64,000 bases of DNA. Origin: Paenibacillus sp. Marseille-Q4541. Lineage in GTDB: Bacteria > Bacillota > Bacilli > Paenibacillales > Paenibacillaceae. The stretch spans positions 1 to 64,000 of the forward strand of contig NZ_JAGXCY010000017.1 of the NCBI RefSeq assembly GCF_018310695.1, given 5' to 3'. Of the stretch, positions 25,442-34,043 are shown one piece after another (the stretch's first letter is position 1; every line of letters begins with the position of its first letter). The notes below the pieces were generated by a model. The model ran no database searches. It worked only from the letters and a program-made list of their open reading frames with translations, and was not told the origin of the DNA. Both the position numbers and the translations under genes were made by a program.

Positions 25442-25481
25442 ATTTTAGGGGTAAAACCAGTTGTTGTCAATATAGCTAACA
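25442..25481 (-). promoter_or_regulatory. amtB promoter overlapped by a GlnR/TnrA box
   Basis: On the minus strand, -35 TTGACA (25470-25465) and -10 TAAAAT (25447-25442) are 17 bp apart. The sequence TGTCA-N7-TAACA at 25465-25481 matches the GlnR/TnrA consensus TGTNA-N7-TNACA exactly and overlaps the -35 box. That position favours repression by GlnR. The leader to the amtB start is about 200 nt. The remaining AT-rich stretch, 25482 to 25803, shows no other feature I can support. Confidence 0.85.
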
Positions 25482-25803
25482 TAAGAACTTTTTATTTTTC
25501 CTAAATTTACATAATAATTGTACATTTGTTTGCACTTTTATACACATATAAGATCTGATATGCATTAATCAGTGTGAATATAATCTAAAGGGAGTGACCG
25601 AAAGACGGGAAAGGGAGAGATATAGAGTGGAAATATTGATTTTTTTGTTGATAGAATAGCTGACATGGATCGGGGGTGTGCATTCGATTTTTGTTTTTGA
25701 AACGGATATCACAGAAAAACGTATGAAAATTAGGCTATTTTCATTAGTATAGTATATATATGAACAAAGATAAGTTTGTATACAGTAAGAAAGGGATGCA
25801 TTC

Positions 25804-26946
25804 ATGGAACAAGAGAGAGTTTGGCCAGACAGATTTAAACGATTTTTTCTCAATAATAAATTTGTTCTTTTTTTGTTGATTGTCTTGTTGATCGGTCTCA
25901 ATATTATGATCCTTAACAAGGTCTCATTTGTTTTCCGGCCTCTAGAGGTCCTGCTCAGAACCATTGTACTGCCGATTGTGCTAACGGGTGTTGTGTATTA
26001 TTTGCTGAATCCGCTAGTTGATTTGCTAGAACGACGTGGCTTGAAAAGAGTGTATTCGATTCTGGTCTTATATCTTCTTATCGCTGCGATTATTACGATT
26101 GTAGTTCTGGCTGTTATTCCGGTTGTGCGTCAACAGGTTAATGATCTGATCCACAATTTCCCAACGTATTACGCAAATGTTGTGTTACAGTTTGAACAGC
26201 TTATCGGAAGTGAATATTTGACACAGATCCAGGCTGCCATTAATGTGAATTTTGATGACATGATTAAGGATCTATCCAAACAGGCAAGCAGCATTCTGGA
26301 TACAACTTTTTCGGGGATTGGCGGATTCTTAGGAATTCTTACAGAGACCGTGCTCACGATTGTGACCGTACCATTTATTCTTTTCTATCTTCTGAAAGAC
26401 GGTAAAAAATTACCGAAATACCTGCTATCCTTCTTGCCAACGAATATGCGACCAGGGACGACTCGGATCCTTTCCGAATCCAACCATCAAATTAGCTCTT
26501 ATATTCGCGGGCAAATTATCGTAAGTTTCTGTATCGGTGTCTTGCTGTACATTGGTTATGTAATTATTGGCCTTGACTATGCATTGATTCTTGCGACAAT
26601 TGCGTCTTTTACAAGTATTGTTCCTTATCTCGGACCAGCGATAGCTATTACGCCTGCGCTTATCGTAGCAGCCTTTACATCGCCAATTATGTTGCTGAAA
26701 ATGATTGCTGTGTGGACCATTGTTCAACTCGTGGAGGGTAAATTTATATCTCCTCAGATTATGGGCAAATCACTAAAAGTGCACCCCATCACTATTATTT
26801 TTGTCATTCTGACAGCAGGTAATCTGTTCGGGGTGGTTGGTATCTTACTGGCCGTACCAGGTTATGCGGTATTAAAAGTATTGTGCACTCATTTGTTCCT
26901 CTGGTTCAAAGACAGTTCGGGACTATACGAAAATGAAGTAAAATAA
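25804..26946 (+). CDS. AI-2E-family transporter (PerM/YtvI-like)
   Basis: Membrane protein of 380 aa with about eight helices in the AI-2E/PerM arrangement: two N-terminal segments, an amphipathic extracytoplasmic region (about 100-160), then a conserved C-terminal helical block. Family motifs include [23 protein letters not shown] and [16 protein letters not shown]. Members include putative exporters and Na+/H+ antiporters, so the cargo is not assigned. AAAGGG precedes the ATG. A terminator follows. Confidence 0.9.
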   Translation: MEQERVWPDRFKRFFLNNKFVLFLLIVLLIGLNIMILNKVSFVFRPLEVLLRTIVLPIVLTGVVYYLLNPLVDLLERRGLKRVYSILVLYLLIAAIITIVVLAVIPVVRQQVNDLIHNFPTYYANVVLQFEQLIGSEYLTQIQAAINVNFDDMIKDLSKQASSILDTTFSGIGGFLGILTETVLTIVTVPFILFYLLKDGKKLPKYLLSFLPTNMRPGTTRILSESNHQISSYIRGQIIVSFCIGVLLYIGYVIIGLDYALILATIASFTSIVPYLGPAIAITPALIVAAFTSPIMLLKMIAVWTIVQLVEGKFISPQIMGKSLKVHPITIIFVILTAGNLFGVVGILLAVPGYAVLKVLCTHLFLWFKDSSGLYENEVK

Positions 26947-26954
26947 AATACAAA

Positions 26955-27002
26955 AAGAAGCCACCTACAAATCTTCGTATTTGCAGGTGGCTTCTTTTTT
27001 TT
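26955..27002. terminator. Bidirectional terminator between AI-2E and ArsR genes
   Basis: A stem of about 16 bp (AGAAGCCACCT at the base) has T-runs on both strands and serves the two convergent genes. Confidence 0.85.
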
Positions 27003-27026
27003 GTTGTGGTAAAAGGTAAACCGAAC

Positions 27027-27401
27027 TTACTCGTGTTTAATATGCTGGAGAGTCTGAATAAAGATCTGTTCAATATGTCCATCGTCGAGCGAATAGTATA
27101 CGGTTTTGCCCTCTTTACGCCGCTTCACGATACGCATGTTGCGTAAGGAACGAAGCTGATGGGAAATTGCGGATTGTCCCATATCCAAAAGCACTGTGAG
27201 ATCGTGAACGCATAATTCTCTCTGTAATAAAGCATCAATAATACGAAGGCGGGTTGGGTCGCTGAATGCTTTGAACCAGTCAGCCATTTGCACCGACGTT
27301 GTTTTGTCTAATAATGAAATCTGCACCTTGTCCAGTGGAGTATCTGAACCGGAGCACGTAGCATCGCAATCTTCTATAGGTATTATTTTTTGTTCTTCCA
27401 T
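27027..27401 (-). CDS. ArsR/SmtB-family metal-responsive repressor, CadC-like
   Basis: A 124-aa repressor. The CadC-type sensing region has Cys in the N-terminal arm (DATCSG) and ELCVHDLTVLLDMGQSAISHQLRSL in the recognition helix. A His/Asp-rich C-terminal helix (DDGHIEQIFIQTLQHIKHE) could form the second, Zn-type site. I chose the ATG preceded by GAGGCGG at 8 nt. It is divergent from a Zn/Cd-type P-type ATPase whose promoter carries an ArsR operator, so it should repress that exporter until metal binds. Confidence 0.92.
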   Translation of the reverse strand: MEEQKIIPIEDCDATCSGSDTPLDKVQISLLDKTTSVQMADWFKAFSDPTRLRIIDALLQRELCVHDLTVLLDMGQSAISHQLRSLRNMRIVKRRKEGKTVYYSLDDGHIEQIFIQTLQHIKHE

Positions 27402-27483
27402 GTGTATCACCGCCTCTTATATAGCTTTATTATAGCCAAAATGAGGGGGAGTGCATAAAAATAAATTTTTTCCACAAGGATCA

Positions 27484-27544
27484 TTGACTTCATCGGCGAC
27501 AGGTGAATATAATAATCGTATAACATATGAATGGTTGCTCATAT
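27484..27544 (+). promoter_or_regulatory. Metal-exporter promoter with ArsR/CzrA-type operator
   Basis: -35 TTGACT and -10 TATAAT are 18 bp apart (27484-27513). The dyad ATATGA-N8-TCATAT at 27525-27544 resembles the operators of CadC/CzrA/SmtB-type repressors. It sits just downstream of the expected start point, so a bound repressor would block transcription. Confidence 0.8.
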
Positions 27545-27586
27545 ATTGTTTTATATCGTTTTCCTAAAGGAAGTAAGAGGGGATGA

Positions 27587-29914
27587 GTGAGTGTGAGTAC
27601 TGAAGCGAAACAAGTGAAACGGGAACTGCTTTTGGAAGGTCTTGACTGTGCAAATTGTGCAATGAAGATTGAAGATGGGGTCAAAAAAGTACAGGGAGTT
27701 ACGTCTGCATCTGTTAATTTTGCGACTTGCAAAATGATCCTAACTGCACAAGAAGACATGGAAAACGACGTGATTGTTGAAGCAAAACGTAAAATTAAAC
27801 AGTTGGATTCACATATTAAAGTCTCTGTGGTAGGTGAGAAGAGTGGTCATGGGATTAGCGCAGACCAACTGAATCATGGATCTCCTCCAGCTCAGAACAA
27901 GATAAAGGGCGGGCACCATCATCATGAACATGGACACGATCATGGACACGAGCACAGCGACTCCGATGAACATGGCCATGAAGGACATACTCATGATCAT
28001 AGTTCAGGCAAGCTGCGTGGAACTTTGGTCAGATTAGGAGCAGGAACACTTCTTGCTGTCATGGCGGTATTATTACCCGTAAGCGGCTGGGCTGAGATTA
28101 CACTGTTTTTGCTTGCATATCTACTCATTGGTGGAGATGTGCTATGGCAGGCAGTGCGAAATATATCAAGGGGCCAGGTTTTTGATGAGTTTTTCTTGAT
28201 GTCGATTGCTACCATTGGTGCTTTTGCTATTCAAGAATTTCCGGAAGCCGTCGCTGTAATGTTGTTTTACCAAATTGGCGAGATGTTTCAAAGTCTGGCC
28301 GTTAATCGTTCGCGTAAGTCCATACAGTCGCTAATGAACATTCGGCCGGATTACGCTAACTTGGAGACAGAACAAGGTACTCGAAAGGTATCACCTGAAG
28401 AAGTAGAGGTTGGAAACTTCATTATTGTGAAGCCTGGAGAGCGCGTGCCGCTGGACGGCGTTGTTGTGACAGGGACTTCCATGCTGGATACCTCTGCACT
28501 TACAGGAGAATCTCTTCCGAGAGAGGCAGCCCCAGGTAGTGATATGCTTAGTGGTTTTGTTAATTTGAATGGTGTCCTGAAAATCGAGGTTACTAAATCT
28601 TATGGAGAATCAACGGTATCAAAAATCCTAGATCTTGTTCAAAATGCTTCGAATAAAAAAGCACCAACAGAAACATTTATCAATAAATTTGCAAGAGTTT
28701 ATACACCGATCGTAGTCATTGTAGCCGTCCTTCTGGCGGTTGTTCCACCGCTTGTCCTAAGTGGAGCAGAATTTTCTGATTGGCTTTATCGTGCTCTTAT
28801 TTTTCTTGTTATTTCGTGTCCTTGTGCTCTGGTTGTTTCGATTCCACTGGGATTCTTCGGAGGGATTGGAGCCGCGTCCAAAGCTGGGGTACTCGTTAAA
28901 GGCGGAAATTATTTGGAGGCCCTAAGCGATGTTAGAACCGTTGTCTTTGATAAAACGGGTACCCTAACGGAAGGTGTTTTTGAAGTTACGGGTATTTATC
29001 CAGCTCGCTTTGCTTCTACAGCTGATGTTACGGAGGAAGCAGCAAAACAAAGAGTGCTAGAATATACAGCTTATGCGGAACTTCATTCACACCATCCGAT
29101 TGCAGAATCCATTCGGAAAGCTTATCAAGACACGCTTCGGGAAGAGCGGGTTACAGATTATGAGGAATTATCTGGTCACGGGATACGAGCTGTGGTAGAT
29201 AATCATGTAGTTCTTGCAGGGAACACTAAATTAATGGATCAGCAGGGCGTCACGTATGAAGAAGTGGTACAGTACGGTACCGTGATTCATTTAGCCATTG
29301 ATGGTTCTTACGCTGGGCATATCGTCATTTCTGACCGAATCAAGGCAGATGCTGCACACGCAATCCGTGAACTTCGGTCACTCTCCATTCGGAAGACGGT
29401 GATGCTCACGGGCGATGTTCGTTCCGTAGCTGAATCGGTTGCCGGAGAACTTGGAGTGGATGAAGTCCATGCAGAATTGCTTCCGCAGCACAAAGTAGAG
29501 CAAATGGAGCGTATTACAGCATCGAAAGGCTCGAAGGATAAAGTGATGTTTGTCGGCGATGGGATTAATGATACTCCGGTTCTTGCCCAGGCCGATGTAG
29601 GCGTTGCGATGGGTGGCCTAGGATCCGATGCTGCCATTGAAGCTGCCGACATCGTTATTATGACCGATGAGCCTTCCAAGATTGCAACTGCCATTCGAAT
29701 TGCTAAACGGACACGAGCCATTGTGTGGCAAAATATTATTTTCGCGCTTGGTGTTAAGGGTGTATTTCTTCTCCTTGGCGCATTCGGTATAGCAACGATG
29801 TGGGAGGCTGTCTTCTCAGACGTAGGCGTCACGGTTCTTGCTGTATTGAACTCCATGCGTATATTAAAATATAAAGAGCCTACTGCAACAACAGCTCATT
29901 CAGAAACAGTATAA
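27587..29914 (+). CDS. cadA: Zn/Cd/Pb-translocating P-type ATPase, CadA/ZntA-like
   Basis: P1B-type export ATPase of 775 aa. One N-terminal heavy-metal-associated domain has GLDCANC (C21, C24). A His/Asp-rich linker (about 106-140) is followed by eight membrane helices. The sixth helix has CPC (C411-P-C413), and the phosphorylation site is DKTGT (D455). HHPIAES (HP motif) and GDGINDTP (hinge) are present. Lys in GVKGVFLLLG and Asp in SDVGVTVLAVLNS match the Zn/Cd/Pb (P1B-2) signature rather than Cu. The start is GTG 27587, or GTG 27593, which is better spaced from AGGGG. Confidence 0.94.
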   Translation: MSVSTEAKQVKRELLLEGLDCANCAMKIEDGVKKVQGVTSASVNFATCKMILTAQEDMENDVIVEAKRKIKQLDSHIKVSVVGEKSGHGISADQLNHGSPPAQNKIKGGHHHHEHGHDHGHEHSDSDEHGHEGHTHDHSSGKLRGTLVRLGAGTLLAVMAVLLPVSGWAEITLFLLAYLLIGGDVLWQAVRNISRGQVFDEFFLMSIATIGAFAIQEFPEAVAVMLFYQIGEMFQSLAVNRSRKSIQSLMNIRPDYANLETEQGTRKVSPEEVEVGNFIIVKPGERVPLDGVVVTGTSMLDTSALTGESLPREAAPGSDMLSGFVNLNGVLKIEVTKSYGESTVSKILDLVQNASNKKAPTETFINKFARVYTPIVVIVAVLLAVVPPLVLSGAEFSDWLYRALIFLVISCPCALVVSIPLGFFGGIGAASKAGVLVKGGNYLEALSDVRTVVFDKTGTLTEGVFEVTGIYPARFASTADVTEEAAKQRVLEYTAYAELHSHHPIAESIRKAYQDTLREERVTDYEELSGHGIRAVVDNHVVLAGNTKLMDQQGVTYEEVVQYGTVIHLAIDGSYAGHIVISDRIKADAAHAIRELRSLSIRKTVMLTGDVRSVAESVAGELGVDEVHAELLPQHKVEQMERITASKGSKDKVMFVGDGINDTPVLAQADVGVAMGGLGSDAAIEAADIVIMTDEPSKIATAIRIAKRTRAIVWQNIIFALGVKGVFLLLGAFGIATMWEAVFSDVGVTVLAVLNSMRILKYKEPTATTAHSETV

Positions 29915-29920
29915 TCTTTT

Positions 29921-29959
29921 AAAAGTCTACACCTTATTGAAAAGGTGTAGACTTTTTTT
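29921..29959 (+). terminator. Terminator after the metal ATPase
   Basis: AAAGTCTACACCTT pairs with AAGGTGTAGACTTT around a short loop, followed by seven Ts. Confidence 0.88.
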
Positions 29960-29973
29960 ATGGAGACTCCACA

Positions 29974-30306
29974 CTATTTATTGAGCTCTGTAGATTCCTC
30001 TTCCAGACTGGACTTCAGTTTATGAAGCTTGAGTGTTTTACGACGGTGGCTTGCTAAGGCAACTTGTCGCTTAGCTGGAGGTAGGAGGACCCATCGTTTA
30101 AATGCAGATGTACCTAATATGCTCGTGATTATTGGATAAGGAGCATGGATGACATGGAGTGCAGCGTATAACGATGTGCTGAAAATCATTTCTGTAAAAA
30201 GGAAGTACATAATATCAGAGCTACTGACGATGATAACTGAATATTTCGGGGGACGAGGAGAGGAACTTGCTGAAAAATATTGACCGACAACACGGTATTT
30301 CATCAT
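29974..30306 (-). CDS. Unknown 110-aa membrane-associated protein
   Basis: Not recognised. A strong ribosome-binding site (AAGGAGG, 7 nt before one of two adjacent ATGs) supports a real gene. Residues about 23-65 are hydrophobic and could form one or two membrane segments. The C-terminal third is strongly basic (RRKTLKLHKLKS) and ends in an acidic stretch. It is a single gene convergent with the metal ATPase. No function is proposed. Confidence 0.6.
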   Translation of the reverse strand: MMKYRVVGQYFSASSSPRPPKYSVIIVSSSDIMYFLFTEMIFSTSLYAALHVIHAPYPIITSILGTSAFKRWVLLPPAKRQVALASHRRKTLKLHKLKSSLEEESTELNK

Positions 30307-30522
30307 CTCGTTCCTCCTTCCTGTAGGACCTGAATTTTCTTTTTATCCTATGTTTGGAAAGCTTGGTTCTATGTTCATCCATGTGCACAGGTTCAGGTAG
30401 AAAAATAAGCTGTTACTGTTTTAATTACAGCCAGAAGGATATTACATTATATAAGCATTTATTCATATGGAACTATCTTTCATAGATGAATCGTACTTTT
30501 ACACTAAATGGAGGGTTTTATT

Positions 30523-31956
30523 ATGTTGCTACAACATTTATTTATTAACGGACAATGGAGAGAGGGGAAAACATATCAAACATTGCTTTCTCCTTATAGC
30601 GGCGAAACCATTGCCCAAGTTGCTATTGCGTCAGAACAAGATGTGGAAGATGCCATTGATGGTGCGGTGGAAGCTTTTAAAGTCACTCGAAAGATGGCAG
30701 CGCATGAACGGTCTGCTGTACTGGGAAAAGTAGTTGAACTGCTAAAAGAACGGAAAGAAGAGGCAGCGGAACTGATTGCTAAGGAAGCAGCCAAACCAAT
30801 TAAGACGGCAAGAGGTGAGGTTGACAGAACGATTGAGACTTATCGTTTTGCAGCAGAAGAAGCAAAGCGGATTCAGGGCGAGACGTTGCCGATGGATGCA
30901 GCTCCAGGCGGAGAGGGGAGAATTGCTTACACAGTTAAAGAACCTGTAGGCGTTGTAGGAGCGATAACTCCTTTTAACTTTCCAATGAATCTCGTTGCAC
31001 ATAAGCTGGGACCGGCCATTGCGGCAGGGAATACCGTGGTGCTGAAGCCAGCAGGACAAACCCCGTTGTCTGCATACTTCATTGTTGAACTGTTTGAAAA
31101 AGCAGGTCTACCCAAAGGTGCTCTTCAGGTGATCAGTGGGAGCGGAAAAACGATCGGAGATAAGCTTGTTACTGATCCTCGTGTGAAGCATATTACTTTT
31201 ACGGGCAGTCCAAAAGTAGGTGTTGGGATTCGTGAAAAAGCAGGCTTAAAAGGGGTGACACTGGAACTCGGCTCGAACTCAGCTGTTATTGTTGATGAAG
31301 AGGTGGATAACTTAGAGTCAATTGCCGGCCGAGTTGTAACAGGGGCGTACTCTTTTCAAGGACAGGTTTGTATATCGGTTCAGCGGGTGTATGTCCATGA
31401 ACGTATTGCGGATACATTTACCCAGCTCTTAGCTGAGAAGGTGTCTAATTTACGTATAGGGGATCCACTCGATCCGAATACAGATGTATCTGCACTGATT
31501 ACAGAGGAGGATACACAGCGAGTACAGGAATGGATCAGGGAAGCCGAGTCAGAGGGTGGAAAAGTGGTTGTTGGTGGAGAAGTGGAAGGCCGTGTGCTCA
31601 AGCCAGCGATCCTGACGGGCGTTCCTCGCTCTGCTAAAGTATCGAGTCATGAGGTATTTGGGCCTGTTATGGTACTTCACAGGGTAAATTCGATAAAAGA
31701 TGCGATAGAGCAGGTGAATGATTCGATGTTCGGTCTCCAAGCAGGTATTTTCACGAAAAATATACATCATGCACTAGAAGCGGCGGAGGCTCTTGAAGTG
31801 GGGGGAGTCATGATTAACGATACACCAACGTTCCGGGTAGATCATATGCCTTATGGTGGTGTTAAGCAAAGCGGACACGGTAGAGAAGGTATAAAGTATG
31901 CTATAGAAGAAATGACAGAACTCAAACTTGTCGTTATCAATAGAAACGAGCAGTAG
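30523..31956 (+). CDS. Aldehyde dehydrogenase family protein
   Basis: NAD(P)-dependent aldehyde dehydrogenase of 477 aa. The cofactor region is PFNFPMNLVAHKLGPAIAAGNTVVLKPA. The general-base Glu is in TLELGSNSAVIV and the catalytic Cys in FQGQVCISVQR. GQVCISVQRVYVHE is the form found in lactaldehyde and related semialdehyde dehydrogenases, but the substrate cannot be fixed. ATG 30523 follows GGAGG by 8 nt; a frame extending upstream is less likely. It is monocistronic. Confidence 0.92.
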   Translation: MLLQHLFINGQWREGKTYQTLLSPYSGETIAQVAIASEQDVEDAIDGAVEAFKVTRKMAAHERSAVLGKVVELLKERKEEAAELIAKEAAKPIKTARGEVDRTIETYRFAAEEAKRIQGETLPMDAAPGGEGRIAYTVKEPVGVVGAITPFNFPMNLVAHKLGPAIAAGNTVVLKPAGQTPLSAYFIVELFEKAGLPKGALQVISGSGKTIGDKLVTDPRVKHITFTGSPKVGVGIREKAGLKGVTLELGSNSAVIVDEEVDNLESIAGRVVTGAYSFQGQVCISVQRVYVHERIADTFTQLLAEKVSNLRIGDPLDPNTDVSALITEEDTQRVQEWIREAESEGGKVVVGGEVEGRVLKPAILTGVPRSAKVSSHEVFGPVMVLHRVNSIKDAIEQVNDSMFGLQAGIFTKNIHHALEAAEALEVGGVMINDTPTFRVDHMPYGGVKQSGHGREGIKYAIEEMTELKLVVINRNEQ

Positions 31957-32125
31957 TAATCTACGGAGAATGAAAAGTAATCAACCCTATAAATGATGAA
32001 TCCCATTAATTGTTTTTTTTGTATAATAAGGTTCATGTCGGATAGAACGGGTAACTAACAAGATGTAGAAAAATTCGAAGCTGAGTCATAGAAGGTACTA
32101 AAAAGAAAATGAGGGGGTGGTGAAG

Positions 32126-32872
32126 TTGCCGTACACACTTGATGACCTATCCTTTATTACAGGGGTAGATCAGGAAACGTTGTATTCTTATCATGAAGAA
32201 GGTTTGCTTGAATCGCCTGCGGATGCAGACCTAACTCCACAGTACGGGTATGATAGTTTACTTGCATTGCAACAAATTATGCTGTACCGGGAACAATCGA
32301 TACCTGTGTATGAGATCAAGGAACATTTGAAATCTGAACCGAAAGCACTGCTCGGAAGACTGCATGATCATCGATTATATTTATTAAGAGAGTCTCACCG
32401 AATTCATACCTTAATTCAATCCGTTGATCAAACCATAGAGTCTCTTGAACTGAATAAAGAGATCGAACCAAGCCGATTGTTCGAGGGGTTCAGTCAAAGG
32501 AAGCAGCATGAACAATTCTCCTCAGACCCTTCCTATTTCTCGAAAAATGAAGGGGGAAATGAGCCCCCTCCAATGAAGATGAAGGAAGATTATCTAGCTT
32601 CTCAGAAGACACTGGACACGATTAATGAACAGCTACAACATGCGATGGAAAGAGGGCTGGCACCGGCGACTGAGGAAGTACAAAAAATAGTACGGATGCA
32701 TTTGGATTGGGTGAGGCAGTTTTATACACCGACAGCAGCGATATATAAAGGTCTGGCAGAACTTTATGTAGAACAGGCAGGATATAGAGAAATATATAAT
32801 CGTTATCATCCTGGAATGGCGGAGTACTTGCGTGACAGTATGTTTGTATTAGCTGAGGATGAACTTGAATAG
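32126..32872 (+). CDS. MerR-family regulator with TipAS-like domain
   Basis: A 248-aa regulator. The N-terminal MerR-type winged helix (YTLDDLSFITGVDQETLYSYHEEGLL) is degenerate compared with classical MerR. A coiled-coil dimerisation helix lies at about 78-115. The C-terminal domain (about 155-248) resembles the TipAS antibiotic-binding fold, with HLDWVRQFY and GLAELYVEQAGYREIYNRYHPGMAEYLRDSM. The start is TTG, 8 nt after GAGGGGG; upstream in-frame GTGs overlap the ribosome-binding site. No drug exporter is adjacent, so targets are unknown. Confidence 0.87.
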   Translation: MPYTLDDLSFITGVDQETLYSYHEEGLLESPADADLTPQYGYDSLLALQQIMLYREQSIPVYEIKEHLKSEPKALLGRLHDHRLYLLRESHRIHTLIQSVDQTIESLELNKEIEPSRLFEGFSQRKQHEQFSSDPSYFSKNEGGNEPPPMKMKEDYLASQKTLDTINEQLQHAMERGLAPATEEVQKIVRMHLDWVRQFYTPTAAIYKGLAELYVEQAGYREIYNRYHPGMAEYLRDSMFVLAEDELE

Positions 32873-32918
32873 TTAAGGAGCTTAATGATTACGTTAGTGA
32901 AATAAAATGGAATGAAAA

Positions 32919-32962
32919 AAAACAGACACCCTGAGAAACATTTTGGGGTGCCTGTTTTTTTG
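32919..32962. terminator. Bidirectional terminator between MerR and fRMsr genes
   Basis: The hairpin (AACAG.CACCC / GGGTG.CTGTT) has runs of A on one side and T on the other and serves two convergent genes. Confidence 0.78.
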
Positions 32963-32976
32963 AGATGGAGTTATTT

Positions 32977-33459
32977 TTATAGCTGCTCAGACAAGATCGC
33001 TACAAACTGTTCTAGAAACTTCTGATCTTCTTGATCAAAACGAGATAATGACGGACTGTCGATATCCAGCACACCGAACAATGCTCCATCCTTCACAATA
33101 GGTACAACAATTTCGCTATTGGTTGCAGCGTCACAAGCAATATGACCAGGGAACTCGTGAACATTCTCAATCAGTAACGTACGACGTTCCTGTGCAGAAG
33201 TGCCGCATACGCCTCTTCCGAGTGCAATGCGGATGCAAGCAGGGAGCCCTTGGAATGGTCCAAGGACGAGCTCTTTGCCATCATAAATATAAAACCCGAC
33301 CCAATTGATATCCTTCAAAAACAAATTTAGCAAAGCAGATGCATTCGCCATGTTCGCTACCGCATTGTCTTCTTCATAAATAAGGCCTTTCAACTGATCG
33401 AGGACAGCTTTGTATTGCTCTTGACGTGTACCTTCGTACGCAGCCGTTTGAAATGACAT
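32977..33459 (-). CDS. msrC: Free methionine-(R)-sulfoxide reductase, YtsP/MsrC-like GAF protein
   Basis: Single GAF-domain enzyme of 160 aa that reduces free methionine-R-sulfoxide using thioredoxin. The three conserved cysteines are all present: one in PACIRI, one in GRGVCGTSA and one in HIACDAATN. The family block GPFQGLPACIRI is intact, as is the GAF core (EIVVPIVKDGALFGVLDIDS). AAGGTG precedes the ATG. It is monocistronic, a repair enzyme for oxidised methionine. Confidence 0.93.
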   Translation of the reverse strand: MSFQTAAYEGTRQEQYKAVLDQLKGLIYEEDNAVANMANASALLNLFLKDINWVGFYIYDGKELVLGPFQGLPACIRIALGRGVCGTSAQERRTLLIENVHEFPGHIACDAATNSEIVVPIVKDGALFGVLDIDSPSLSRFDQEDQKFLEQFVAILSEQL

Positions 33460-33658
33460 GTGTAATCACCTTCCCAGAAGTCGTTAGAATATGTTGATTC
33501 ATGCGTGAAGCATGGAATTGTCGTTATATTCAGTTAATTGTAAGTGATTGATCTATCATAGGCAAGGGTAATGATGAAGTAAACACTGGAATGTGATGTA
33601 AGCACAAGATACCTTCGTATTTTGCTTGTCTATTCTAATCATAAGGAGGAATTATCAT

Positions 33659-33943
33659 ATGCTCGCAGACACACAAAATTTATTTATCCGAATTCACATG
33701 CTTCATATGGCTCAAAGTGAAGATTTGACGGTTACAGGCGTTCTTACCGCACTAGAAACTCAAGGGTACCGAGTAGGAGAGCGCGAAGTTAAACAAGAGC
33801 TGGAGAGACTTACGCAGGAAAATTTTCTGACTTCTCATGACGATAAGTTCAGTATTACGGGTGCGGGTATTGCTGAATTTAAAGAAGTTCAGACTGTGCT
33901 AGGTTCCATGACAGCTGAGGTCGTAGAGACTGAGGCAGTGTAA
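33659..33943 (+). CDS. Small conserved-looking winged-helix-like protein
   Basis: A 94-aa cytoplasmic protein with a strong AGGAGG ribosome-binding site. The layout (two helices at about 5-30, EREVKQELERLTQENFLTSHDDKFSITGAGIAEF) resembles a winged-helix domain with a short wing, but no family is recognised. The C-terminus is acidic. It is monocistronic, with a terminator. It may be a DNA-binding or scaffold protein; this is a guess from shape only. Confidence 0.72.
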   Translation: MLADTQNLFIRIHMLHMAQSEDLTVTGVLTALETQGYRVGEREVKQELERLTQENFLTSHDDKFSITGAGIAEFKEVQTVLGSMTAEVVETEAV

Positions 33944-33968
33944 TTAATTTATTTATATGTAAAAGAAG

Positions 33969-34012
33969 AAGCACGTGGACCTTTATGTTTTTAAAAGGTT
34001 TGCGTGCTTTTT
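33969..34012. terminator. Terminator between the small protein and hydrolase genes
   Basis: AAGCACG.GGACCTTT pairs with AAAGGTTT.CGTGCTT, followed by TTTT on the plus strand. The minus strand also has a T-rich tail. Confidence 0.75.
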
Positions 34013-34043
34013 ATGTGCTTATTTTTTTGCGAAATGAATAGGC

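Noticed and set aside
27915..28010. His/Asp-rich repeat tract that looks like a DNA tandem repeat
   Set aside because: It encodes the metal-binding linker of the P-type ATPase in frame; no need to call an independent repeat.
29308..29856. 182-codon minus-strand frame inside the metal ATPase gene
   Set aside because: Shadow of the ATPase coding strand; no ribosome-binding site and Ser/Thr/Pro-rich composition typical of an antisense frame.
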